This document shows positions 9,160 to 17,920 of a stretch of DNA of 64,000 bases, one piece after another. Each line of letters begins with the position of its first letter. Within the stretch, counting starts at the first letter, position 1. Made by a program: the position numbers and the translations under genes. Below the pieces are notes generated by a model, which made no database searches, was not told where the DNA came from, and saw only the letters and a program-made list of their open reading frames with translations. This DNA is from an uncultured Marinoscillum sp. (lineage in GTDB: Bacteria; Bacteroidota; Bacteroidia; Cytophagales; MED-G16), in assembly GCA_902626505.1 (NCBI GenBank), contig CACOFQ010000002.1:75409-139408 (forward strand), in the 5' to 3' direction.

Positions 9160-9480
9160 ATGAAAAATATTTCTCCTAAAGAATTAAGAAATCTTATAAA
9201 TTCTAATAATAATGATTATCAACTAATTGATATAAGAGATGATTATGAGTATGATATTTGTTGTATTGGAGGAGAAAAAATAAGTATGTATTCCATTATT
9301 GAAAATATTAATAAGCTATCAAAATCAAAGAAAGTAATTATCTACTGTAGAACAGGATCAAGAAGTTCTAATATTATTGATTTAATTGAAAAAAAATTCC
9401 ATTATAAAAATATCTATAATTTAGAAGGTGGTATTATGAAATGGAGGGAGGACATTGACCCGACTTTAGAAGAATATTAG
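9160..9480 (+). CDS. Rhodanese-like domain protein
   Basis: Small single-domain sulfurtransferase-type protein of 106 residues. The active-site loop CRTGSRS is intact (catalytic Cys near residue 68), and the N-terminal LIDIRDDYEYD and C-terminal LEGGIMKWR are typical. No signal peptide, so it is cytoplasmic. It starts one base after the DUF502 gene. Substrate unknown; single-domain rhodaneses often serve as sulfur carriers. Confidence 0.88.
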   Translation: MKNISPKELRNLINSNNNDYQLIDIRDDYEYDICCIGGEKISMYSIIENINKLSKSKKVIIYCRTGSRSSNIIDLIEKKFHYKNIYNLEGGIMKWREDIDPTLEEY

Positions 9481-9483
9481 AAT

Positions 9484-10185
9484 ATGAAGAAGTATTTTCT
9501 AAAGTATGGTTTTGAATTTATTGTAATTTTCTTAGGAATTTTAATCTCCTTATATTTTGAACAGTCTCGTCAAGATAGTAAAGAAAATGATCGTAAAAAT
9601 AATTCAATTGAACAATTAATTAAAGTTATAGATCAAGATATTAAACAAATTGATAATTTCATAAAATTACAACAAATGTCACTTGAAAGTAGTGATAAAC
9701 TATATGGTAATTTGAGATATGATGAAAAGTTATCAGATGATAAAATAATGTATAATATTTCATCAGTTGGTCGAGCTCTCAAATCATTTTTTCCTCAAGA
9801 AGGGATTTTCAATCAACTTATAAGTTCAGACTTAATAAAAAGAATTAATTCCGAAACACTAAAAAATAGACTTTTTAAGCTTTTTAATGAAGATTTAAGA
9901 AGACACGATGTTCATACAAAAGAATATGATAATTTCTTTCTACAATTTAATTATAATTTATCTGTTAAGTTTTTTTTAGAACATAATTGGAAAACAGATG
10001 CTTCTGATGCAAATCAAATTGAAATTTTAAAATATAGATTTAATAATGATTTTTATAGGAGTGATGAATTTTTTGGTAATCTTATTGAGGCAAGAAAGAA
10101 TATATCAGCTTATTTAATAGAACTTAAAGAATTAAAAATTAAATATTTAGATTTAAAATCACTTTGTCTTGATGAGATTAATTAG
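9484..10185 (+). CDS. Single-pass membrane protein of unknown function
   Basis: 233 residues. One N-terminal hydrophobic helix (KYGFEFIVIFLGILISLYF, residues about 7-25) is followed by a highly charged, probably helical and partly coiled-coil soluble part. The layout recalls Bacteroidota single-helix proteins of the DUF6090 type, but the match is weak. It follows the rhodanese by 3 nt. It could be the last gene of the nqr transcript or an independent membrane-anchored protein. No function can be assigned. Confidence 0.55.
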   Translation: MKKYFLKYGFEFIVIFLGILISLYFEQSRQDSKENDRKNNSIEQLIKVIDQDIKQIDNFIKLQQMSLESSDKLYGNLRYDEKLSDDKIMYNISSVGRALKSFFPQEGIFNQLISSDLIKRINSETLKNRLFKLFNEDLRRHDVHTKEYDNFFLQFNYNLSVKFFLEHNWKTDASDANQIEILKYRFNNDFYRSDEFFGNLIEARKNISAYLIELKELKIKYLDLKSLCLDEIN

Positions 10186-10245
10186 ACTTTTTTTTAATTC
10201 TTTATTATCTAAAGATTCTAAAACTTTAAAAAAAATAATAGTTGA

Positions 10246-10476
10246 ATGAGAATTGTTAGTAACTTATTTAAAGATGATATTAAAATTTCAATCTTTGATT
10301 ATGATTTAAAATATGTTATAAAGTTTGAATTTAATAGATTAGAGCAGACTTATAAAGTTGATAAATTTGAATATAGAAATTTACCAGAATTAGAAAAAAA
10401 AATTAACAATCATTTTTTAGAAAATATTAAAAAAAGATTTCATAAAATGAGTATTGACTTGAAGTTATTAAATTAA
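10246..10476 (+). CDS. Small hypothetical protein (76 aa)
   Basis: A short basic protein, MRIVSNLFKDDIKISIFDYD at the N-terminus, with alternating strand-like segments and then a helical C-terminus rich in Lys. No signal peptide, membrane helix or recognised motif. It has an ATG start and sits between two small genes on the same strand with gaps of 60 and 38 nt; the 60-nt gap upstream holds no clear promoter. Coding status is probable from its position but not certain. Confidence 0.45.
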   Translation: MRIVSNLFKDDIKISIFDYDLKYVIKFEFNRLEQTYKVDKFEYRNLPELEKKINNHFLENIKKRFHKMSIDLKLLN

Positions 10477-10514
10477 TTAAAACCTTTCGATATCTCATTC
10501 GTTTTTTTCAACTG

Positions 10515-10859
10515 ATGAGATTCTTTTTAATATTTATAGTTTTTTTTTCATGTTCAAATTTAGAGGAAATATCTATTGATTCTAAAAGACTTCGATACAG
10601 AGAGTTTTTTATAAATTTTTTAAAAACTTCTAATAATGGAGTAATAACTGATAGACATAGTTGTTTAGGTTGGAGTGAGATTATGGGTTGTGAATTAAAC
10701 TCTAAAAATTATCTAGAAGGAACAAATATAGAGGTTTGGGCTATTCCAAATGAAGGATATAAATTTATTGGTTGGTCTGGAAGTTATAATTCTCAAGAAA
10801 ACCCTCTAATTGTAACTGTTGATTCTGATAAAGAAATTATAGCTATGTTTTCTGAATAG
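10515..10859 (+). CDS. Lipoprotein with InlB-like beta-repeat
   Basis: A 114-residue exported protein. The N-terminus is a short hydrophobic signal ending in FFSCSN, a plausible lipobox with Cys near residue 13. The second half (GTNIEVWAIPNEGYKFIGW to the C-terminus) matches a divergent InlB B-repeat / bacterial-repeat domain, a small surface-adhesion type fold usually found in tandem in large surface proteins. Having only one copy on a small lipoprotein is unusual. Two cysteines (HSCLGW and MGCELN) could form a disulfide. Role unknown; a cell-surface location is inferred. Confidence 0.6.
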   Translation: MRFFLIFIVFFSCSNLEEISIDSKRLRYREFFINFLKTSNNGVITDRHSCLGWSEIMGCELNSKNYLEGTNIEVWAIPNEGYKFIGWSGSYNSQENPLIVTVDSDKEIIAMFSE

Positions 10860-10884
10860 TATTTTTTATATATATTGTTCAGCT

Positions 10885-11610
10885 ATGAATTTTATAATTA
10901 TGGTTATTCTTTATCATTCTATTTTTCTTCAAGAAAGAACCATTGATTCCTACATATCTAAAGAATTTGAATATAATGATTATGTTATGCCATATAAATT
11001 TCTAACGCCATACAAAAAAACCAGAAAGGATGTGCCTCTAATTGTTTTTTTACATGGAATTGGTGAAAGAGGAAAAGACAATAATAGTCAACTAGTTCAT
11101 GGAGGAAATTTTTTCTTAAAAATTACTGAAAAAAAACAGTTTAATAGCTATGTAATTTTTCCTCAATGTGATATAAAATTTACATGGTCTTCTGATAATC
11201 CTAACGAAATGTCAACATATGGTGAAATAGTAATTAATTTAATTGAGAATCTAATAAATAACTATAATATTGATAAAAATAGAATTTATTTAGTTGGTCT
11301 TTCAATGGGTGGATATGGTACATTTGATTTAATTTCTAAAAAACCTAATTTATTTGCTGCTGCAGTCCCAATATGTGGAGGTGCAAATTTAAATATATTA
11401 CAAAATTCAATTAATATTCCTCATTGGATTTTTCATGGAGAACTTGATAAGGTTGTCCCAGTTCAAGAGTCCAGAAGAGCTTTTAATTTTTTAAATGAAA
11501 GAAATTCAATTCATAGGTATACAGAATATAAAAATACCTATCATAATTCATGGGATAATGTTTTTGATGATAGTGAATTTATGAATTGGTTATTTTCCTT
11601 TTCAAAATAG
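10885..11610 (+). CDS. Alpha/beta-hydrolase esterase (predicted peptidase/feruloyl-esterase type)
   Basis: 241 residues with the alpha/beta-hydrolase fold. The oxyanion segment VFLHGIGERG is near residue 54. The nucleophile is Ser140 in GLSMGG, the acid Asp188 in HGELDKVVP and the base His220 in TYHNSW, so the triad is complete. The family is the dienelactone-hydrolase/prolyl-oligopeptidase-like 'predicted peptidase' group. The N-terminus is hydrophobic (residues 1-15), which suggests export. It stands alone, 25 nt after the lipoprotein gene. The substrate could be an ester-linked polysaccharide or peptide and cannot be fixed from sequence. Confidence 0.75.
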   Translation: MNFIIMVILYHSIFLQERTIDSYISKEFEYNDYVMPYKFLTPYKKTRKDVPLIVFLHGIGERGKDNNSQLVHGGNFFLKITEKKQFNSYVIFPQCDIKFTWSSDNPNEMSTYGEIVINLIENLINNYNIDKNRIYLVGLSMGGYGTFDLISKKPNLFAAAVPICGGANLNILQNSINIPHWIFHGELDKVVPVQESRRAFNFLNERNSIHRYTEYKNTYHNSWDNVFDDSEFMNWLFSFSK

Positions 11611-11627
11611 ATTTTTATTATTTTATT

Positions 11628-14600
11628 ATGACCAGAAAACCATTTATTATATATAAGTCTTCTGCTGGATCTGGAAAAACATATACTCTTGCAAAAAATT
11701 ACATAAGATTATCTCTAAAAAGTAAACATTATTTTAAGAAAATATTAGCAGTCACTTTTACAAATAAGGCAGCTGAGGAAATGAAAATAAGAATATTAGA
11801 GATGATAGATTCTATTTCTAATGGAGAAGAAAAAGATCTTATTTTAGAATTTTCAAAATACTATAAAATTTCTCCCGAGGAAATAATATTAAGATCCGAA
11901 AACCTAAAATCTAATATTCTACATAATTATTCTTATTTTTTAATCACTACTATAGACACCTTCTTTTATTCTATTATTCAATCCTTTACTAGAGATTTAA
12001 AATTTAGGGGAAAATTCAATATTGAAATGGATATTGATATGGTGATTAATGAAGTCGTTAAAAATTTTATATCTAAAATTAAAAAAGATTCTGAAATCTC
12101 AAAATGGTTAATTGATTTCTCAAAAGAAAAAATTTATCAAGGAAAGGATTTTATGATTGATTTAGAATTAAAAAGGATGACTAAAAATTTATTTAATGAA
12201 GATTTTAAGTCATTAGAGGATAAATTACCCAGAAAGAATTTTTCAAAGGAAATTAAGCTTTTAAAAAGTGAAGTGTTTGATGTCAAAAAGAAATTTGAAA
12301 AGAAAGTTTCATCAAAGTCCTCAGTAATTTATGAGATAATCTTAAAGAATAATTTTTCATTAAATGATTTTAGTTATGGAAAAAATGGTATTTGTGGATT
12401 TATAAAAAATTCTGCGGAGGGAAATATAAAATATCCTGGATTAAGGGTTTTATCTTGCAGAGTTAATGCAGATGCATGGGTAGCTAAAAATCAAAAAAAT
12501 AGAGATGAAGTTATTTCATTAATTAAAAGTGATTTGTTTCATAAATTAGATGATTTAGTAGAAGTTTTTGAAAAAGATTTTCCAAAGTATAATACATCAA
12601 TAGATATTTCAAATAATATTTATGCTTTTGGCATTTTAGGTGAATTACAAAATTGTTTAAGAGAATACCGAGATGAGAATGAGATTATATTAATTTCAGA
12701 TATTTCTGAGTTATTATATCAAATAATTAAGGATGAAAGTATTCCTTTTGTTTTTGAGAAAGTTGGTAATAATATTAATCATTTTCTAATAGATGAATTT
12801 CAAGATACAAGTCATTTTCAATGGAAAAATTTTAGTACTTTAATTAAAGAAACTCTTGCCTCAGCAAATGAAAATATAATTGTTGGTGATATAAAACAAA
12901 GTATATATAGATGGAGAGGTTCTGATTCTCAAATATTAAATAATGATATTTTCAATGATATCCCATCTGAATTATGTGAGGTAAATAAATTAAAAATTAA
13001 TTGGAGAAGTGGAGAGAACATAGTGAGCTTCAATAATGAAGTATTTGTTGATATTCATAGATATTTTGACTCTGAAAACATCAAAAATCATTTACATAAA
13101 ATTTATAATAAAGACTTATCACAAATATCAAGGACTGATATGAAAGGAAAAGGCTACATTGAAGTATGTTTTGACGATAGTAAAAATCATAAAGAATCTG
13201 CAAGTGACTATACTATCAATTCTATAAAAAAAATTCAAGAAAGTGGTTTTAAAGCCGGTGACATTGGAATTATTGTTAGAGATAATAATGATGCTAAAGT
13301 TATAGCTGAATCTTTGATTTTAGAATCTCAAAATTCTGATGAATTTAATTTTAATCATGTTTCCTCTGATGCATTAGATATAAAGTCTTCTCCTGTTGTT
13401 AATTTTCTTATTAGCATATTTAATTATTTCAAGAATACTAAAGACAGATTAGCTATTTCTGAAATTGTTCATTTTTATTATCGATTTATATTAGAATCAA
13501 AAGATAATTCACATTATTCTCTTCCTAATGATGAAAAAATCAATTTATTACCGGCATCATTTAAAAATAAAATTTTTCAAATATCACGTTTACCTCTTTA
13601 TGAACTAGTAGAAGAAATTGTAAGAATTTTTAATCTTAATAACCTTCATGATCAGGTTCCTTATCTACAAGCTTTCATGGATCTTCTTTTAGAGTATAAA
13701 CAAACCAGAGGGTCAAAAATATCTTCTTTTTTAGAGTGGTGGGAAATTAATAAAAATAAAAAATTAAATATTACTGGTAAGTCTGATGCTATACAACTCA
13801 TAACTATTCATAAGTCTAAAGGATTGGAATTTGACCATGTTATAATTCCATTTTTAAATTGGTCACTAGATAATGATTCAGGAGGAGGTAAAGAAAAAAA
13901 TATGTGGGTTAATTTAAATGTTTTTAATAAAAAGTTTGATATGCCTTATCCAATAAAATATAAGTCGTCGAATCCAATAACAATTTATCCTGAATCATAT
14001 GATATGGAAAAAAAGAAAGCTTATGAGGACAATATTAATTTGATGTATGTCGCATTTACTAGACCTAAATTAGGTTTATTTATAAGAGCTAATACACCTT
14101 CAAAAGATTTAAAAAATGTATCTGATTTACTTTATAAATCACTTAACAATAAATTAGTTAACAATTTATATTCTTCTGGAGAAATAATAGAAAAAGAAAA
14201 CAAATTAACCTCTAAATCCTACCATTTAAATAGTTTTCCTTCATACTCATGGAGTGATAGGATAAAAGTTAAGCTGTCATCTGATAAAAGTATCGACTTT
14301 AAAAATAATGAAAGAGGAAATAAGTTTCATGATCTAATGTCATTTATATATAATTTTAATGATGTAGATAGTGGAGTTGAAAAAGCATTTAATAAAAACA
14401 TAATTACAGAGAAGGAAAAATCTTATTTTACAAAAATTATTCAAAACTTATTAAGAGATAAAGATATAAGGGGGTACTATGATCCAAAACTTAGATCATA
14501 TAATGAAATTGAAATTTTGAATGATAAAGGTGATGTATATAGATTAGATAGAGTTGTTGAGTTAGATAAAAATTCAGTAGCAGTAATTGATTATAAGACA

Positions 14601-14726
14601 GGTAAAAATAAGGAGGAAGATAAAAATCAAGTTAACTATTATAAAGAGTTATTGTCAAAAATTTATAAGGGTGAAGTTTATGGGTTTATAGCATATATTG
14701 ACCCAATTTTAATTATCAAAACATAA
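11628..14726 (+). CDS. AddA/RecB-like helicase-nuclease (UvrD superfamily)
   Basis: A 1032-residue SF1 helicase with a C-terminal PD-(D/E)XK nuclease. Walker A is SAGSGKT (residues 12-18), motif Ia AVTFTNKAAEEMK, motif II IDEFQDT, motif III GDIKQSIYRWRGSD, motif V TIHKSKGLEFD and motif VI MYVAFTRPK. The nuclease site is YRLDRVVE...VIDYKTGK near the end. The ATG at 11628 is chosen because Walker A should lie close to the N-terminus; the frame extends upstream into the esterase gene. It overlaps its AddB-like partner by one base. Together they should process double-strand breaks for recombination, as AddAB or RecBCD do. Confidence 0.88.
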   Translation: MTRKPFIIYKSSAGSGKTYTLAKNYIRLSLKSKHYFKKILAVTFTNKAAEEMKIRILEMIDSISNGEEKDLILEFSKYYKISPEEIILRSENLKSNILHNYSYFLITTIDTFFYSIIQSFTRDLKFRGKFNIEMDIDMVINEVVKNFISKIKKDSEISKWLIDFSKEKIYQGKDFMIDLELKRMTKNLFNEDFKSLEDKLPRKNFSKEIKLLKSEVFDVKKKFEKKVSSKSSVIYEIILKNNFSLNDFSYGKNGICGFIKNSAEGNIKYPGLRVLSCRVNADAWVAKNQKNRDEVISLIKSDLFHKLDDLVEVFEKDFPKYNTSIDISNNIYAFGILGELQNCLREYRDENEIILISDISELLYQIIKDESIPFVFEKVGNNINHFLIDEFQDTSHFQWKNFSTLIKETLASANENIIVGDIKQSIYRWRGSDSQILNNDIFNDIPSELCEVNKLKINWRSGENIVSFNNEVFVDIHRYFDSENIKNHLHKIYNKDLSQISRTDMKGKGYIEVCFDDSKNHKESASDYTINSIKKIQESGFKAGDIGIIVRDNNDAKVIAESLILESQNSDEFNFNHVSSDALDIKSSPVVNFLISIFNYFKNTKDRLAISEIVHFYYRFILESKDNSHYSLPNDEKINLLPASFKNKIFQISRLPLYELVEEIVRIFNLNNLHDQVPYLQAFMDLLLEYKQTRGSKISSFLEWWEINKNKKLNITGKSDAIQLITIHKSKGLEFDHVIIPFLNWSLDNDSGGGKEKNMWVNLNVFNKKFDMPYPIKYKSSNPITIYPESYDMEKKKAYEDNINLMYVAFTRPKLGLFIRANTPSKDLKNVSDLLYKSLNNKLVNNLYSSGEIIEKENKLTSKSYHLNSFPSYSWSDRIKVKLSSDKSIDFKNNERGNKFHDLMSFIYNFNDVDSGVEKAFNKNIITEKEKSYFTKIIQNLLRDKDIRGYYDPKLRSYNEIEILNDKGDVYRLDRVVELDKNSVAVIDYKTGKNKEEDKNQVNYYKELLSKIYKGEVYGFIAYIDPILIIKT

Positions 14727-17566
14727 TGGATAAAAAGTTTTTTTTAGAGGAGGTCGTAGATTATACATTTAAGAAGTATAAAGATTTTAGAAAGTTATCA
14801 ATTGTTTTTCCTAATAGAAGAGCTGGATTATATTTTCAAAAAGCATTATCTAAAAAAAATGATACGACTTTGTGGTCGCCAAAGGTTCAGACAATTGAGG
14901 AGTTTGTACAAGAACATATCGACATCAAAATATCAGATGATTTAGCAGATCAAATTAATTTAAATTATTTATTATATAATGTTTTAGAAAAACATCAAAG
15001 CAAAGATTACAAAGCTTCTTTTGATGAGTTTTATTATTGGGGCCAGATACTCATAAAAGATTTTGATGATGTAGACTTGAGTTTAAAGAACGAAGCTAAA
15101 ATTTTTAAACTTATAAAAAATCAAAAAGAAATTGAGGATTCATTTAATTTTTTAGAGAAAGAAAATTATGAAAAAATTAAATCTTTTTGGAATAAGTTCT
15201 TTCCAAAAATGTCTATCAACCAAAAGAATTTTAATAATACATGGAAAATTTTATTAGATGTATATAGAGACTATAAAAATATTTTAATTAAAAAAAAGTT
15301 ATCATATAAGGGATTAGTTTTTAAAGAATTTTTAAAAAAAATAGATTCAGGAATTATAGACAAAACCCGAAATTATTTATTTGTAGGTTTTAGCTATTTA
15401 TCTAATTCAGAAAAAAAAATAATAAAATATTTTATTGATAATCATGGTAGTATGGCATTCTGGGATTTTGATAAATATTATTTTAATGACTTTAAACAAG
15501 AAGCTGGAGATTCATTTAGAGATTATAGGGAAGATAAAATTTTAGCATCTACTTTCCCTGATATCACACCAAATAATTTTAATTCTATTGACAAGAAATT
15601 TGATTGTATTGGGATTGGTTCTCAGATTGGTCAGAGTAAAACATTAGGTAACTTATTATTCAAAAATATTTTATCAAAAAAATTCGATCAAGATAAAGTA
15701 TTAGTCTTACTCCCTGACGAGAAAATGTTGTTACCGGTTTTAAACTCTTTGCCCGATAAGGTGAATAAAATAAATGTTACCATGGGCTTGAACTTATCTG
15801 AAACTCCATTATTTGATTTGCTACAGCTAATAACTAAAATTCATAAGAATTCATCTATTAGAAACCTCAAGAAATCATATTATTTTGTAGATATAATCAA
15901 TTTCATTTCGCATCCTTATATTTATCAATTCGACTCAGTTGTATTTGATGATTTTATAGCGAAGGTTAGAAAAAATAAGATAATATATATTGACATTGGT
16001 ATTTTAAATGATACCTCTGATATATTTAAAAATATTTTTAATAATGATTCAGTTGTTGAATCATTAAAGAATATATGCCAAACTTTATTTGAGTTATCTC
16101 AGGAGATAGGAAAATTAGATAGAGAATATATTAAATCATTTCTTAAAATAATAAATAAAATTGATGAGGTAAAAATTAAATTAGACTCCTTAGATAGTCA
16201 GTATAAACTTCTTAATCAAATTTTGAAAACAACAAGAATTCCTTTTTCAGGAGAGCCTTTATCGGGCTTGCAAATAATGGGAGTTTTAGAGTCAAGAAAT
16301 CTTGACTTCGATCAAGTATATATTTTGAGTATGAACGAAGGAGATTTTCCAAGAAGTTCATTTAATATTTCATTTATACCCTATAATATTAGAAAAGCAT
16401 TTGATTTAGAAACAAAAGATTCTATGGACAAAGTATATAGTTATTTGTTCTATAGAGTAATTCAAAGGGCTAAAAATATCACTTTTATATATAATACAAA
16501 TTCCAGTATTTCTACTAAAGGAGAGAGAAGTAGGTTTATAAAACAATTAGAATCTGAATCTAAATTCAATATCAACAATTATATAATTTCTGATAAATTA
16601 GAATTAGCCCAAAAACCAAAGATGTTGATAGATAAAACAGATGAGATGATTGAATTATTAGAAAACAGATTTTATCATAATGGGTATATATCTCCGTCTG
16701 GTATTAAGGATTACATGGATTGTTCACTTAGATTTTATTATAAGTATATATCTAATATAAGAGAAACAAATGATTTTACATATGAAATTCAAAAGCCGGA
16801 TTTTGGAAAAATAACACACAAGGCACTCGAGATTTTATATAGTGATGTTGTCAAAAAGAATAATAATGGTAATATAAGTCACAATGATTTTTTTGTAATA
16901 AAAAATAGTATATCGGGCGCTATATATAAAGTGATTAAATCTCATTTTAAACTTAATAAAAAAAATAATCTATCCTTAGAAGGAAATAATATTATTTTAA
17001 CACAGATTATGGAAGATTATATAACCAGGATAATATCTTTAGACGAAAAATATGCGCCTTTTCAAATATTTTCATTGGAAGGAGATAAAAATTCAGGTTA
17101 TATAAAAAAGATAAATATTTCGAAAAAATTTTCAATCAATATTTCTGGTATTATAGATAGGATTGACTTAAAAAATAATACATATAGAATAATTGATTAT
17201 AAAACTGGTGGAGATTCTAAGAAAATAAAGGGATTAGATGATCTTTTTTCTAGTGAGAAAAAAGATAGAAATGATGCTGTTTTTCAATTACTTTTTTATT
17301 CTCTATTATTAAGACATAAGCTAGAGAAAGATAATCCAATTATTCCTGGTCTAATGAATATTAGAGAGATAAATAATAAAAATTTCACTATAAATATTTC
17401 TATTGGAAAAAATAAGGTTAATACAGTAAATGATTATTTAAATGAATTTGAGAAAATTTTATCAGAAAAATTAAGTGAAATTTTTGATAAAAATTTGCCC
17501 TTTATCGAAACACAGGATAAGGATAATTGTAAGTTTTGTGCCTATAAAAATCTTTGTGGAAATTAG
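14726..17566 (+). CDS. AddB-like PD-(D/E)XK nuclease subunit
   Basis: A 946-residue partner of the upstream helicase-nuclease. The N-terminal PNRRAGLYFQ segment and SRNLDFDQVYILSMNEGDFP near residue 540 are typical of AddB-like proteins, which keep a degenerate helicase fold. The C-terminal nuclease has IDRIDLK...RIIDYKTGG. A Cys in DYMDCSLRFYY plus CKFCAYKNLC at the extreme C-terminus form the four-cysteine set expected for a 4Fe-4S cluster that pins the nuclease domain. It shares one base with addA. Assignment to the AddAB class is by architecture; the Bacteroidota form is divergent. Confidence 0.85.
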   Translation: MDKKFFLEEVVDYTFKKYKDFRKLSIVFPNRRAGLYFQKALSKKNDTTLWSPKVQTIEEFVQEHIDIKISDDLADQINLNYLLYNVLEKHQSKDYKASFDEFYYWGQILIKDFDDVDLSLKNEAKIFKLIKNQKEIEDSFNFLEKENYEKIKSFWNKFFPKMSINQKNFNNTWKILLDVYRDYKNILIKKKLSYKGLVFKEFLKKIDSGIIDKTRNYLFVGFSYLSNSEKKIIKYFIDNHGSMAFWDFDKYYFNDFKQEAGDSFRDYREDKILASTFPDITPNNFNSIDKKFDCIGIGSQIGQSKTLGNLLFKNILSKKFDQDKVLVLLPDEKMLLPVLNSLPDKVNKINVTMGLNLSETPLFDLLQLITKIHKNSSIRNLKKSYYFVDIINFISHPYIYQFDSVVFDDFIAKVRKNKIIYIDIGILNDTSDIFKNIFNNDSVVESLKNICQTLFELSQEIGKLDREYIKSFLKIINKIDEVKIKLDSLDSQYKLLNQILKTTRIPFSGEPLSGLQIMGVLESRNLDFDQVYILSMNEGDFPRSSFNISFIPYNIRKAFDLETKDSMDKVYSYLFYRVIQRAKNITFIYNTNSSISTKGERSRFIKQLESESKFNINNYIISDKLELAQKPKMLIDKTDEMIELLENRFYHNGYISPSGIKDYMDCSLRFYYKYISNIRETNDFTYEIQKPDFGKITHKALEILYSDVVKKNNNGNISHNDFFVIKNSISGAIYKVIKSHFKLNKKNNLSLEGNNIILTQIMEDYITRIISLDEKYAPFQIFSLEGDKNSGYIKKINISKKFSINISGIIDRIDLKNNTYRIIDYKTGGDSKKIKGLDDLFSSEKKDRNDAVFQLLFYSLLLRHKLEKDNPIIPGLMNIREINNKNFTINISIGKNKVNTVNDYLNEFEKILSEKLSEIFDKNLPFIETQDKDNCKFCAYKNLCGN

Positions 17567-17567
17567 A

Positions 17568-17888
17568 TTAGAGTTTTGAGTCTATAGAACTAGAAAGAGT
17601 TTCTTTTGGAACTGCTCCAACATGTCTATCTACCATTTCTCCATCTTTAAAAACTAGAAGAGTAGGAATGCTTCTTACTCCAAACTTTACACTTGATTCT
17701 TGATTATTATCAACATCAAGTTTACCTATGACTGCTTTTCCATCATAATCATTTGCAAGTTCTTCTATCATTGGGGCAATCATTCTGCATGGACCACACC
17801 ATTCTGCCCAAAAATCTACTAAAACAACACTATTTTTTGATACTATATCATTAAAATTTGAGTCTGTAATTTCTACTGCTTTTCCCAT
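17568..17888 (-). CDS. trxA: Thioredoxin
   Basis: Cytoplasmic thiol-disulfide reductant of 106 residues. The active site WCGPC has its cysteines at 31 and 34; the cis-Pro loop (RSIPTLLVF) and the buried Asp (VLVDFWAEW) are present. It lies downstream of dnaE on the minus strand with a 32-nt gap, and meets the AddB-like gene tail to tail with one base between the stop codons. Confidence 0.96.
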   Translation of the reverse strand: MGKAVEITDSNFNDIVSKNSVVLVDFWAEWCGPCRMIAPMIEELANDYDGKAVIGKLDVDNNQESSVKFGVRSIPTLLVFKDGEMVDRHVGAVPKETLSSSIDSKL

Positions 17889-17920
17889 AATATTTTTTTT
17901 GTAAAACTAATTAAAAAAAA

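Noticed and set aside
8610-9480. DUF502 or rhodanese gene as a substitute for NqrF
   Set aside because: Neither has FAD, NADH or iron-sulfur motifs.
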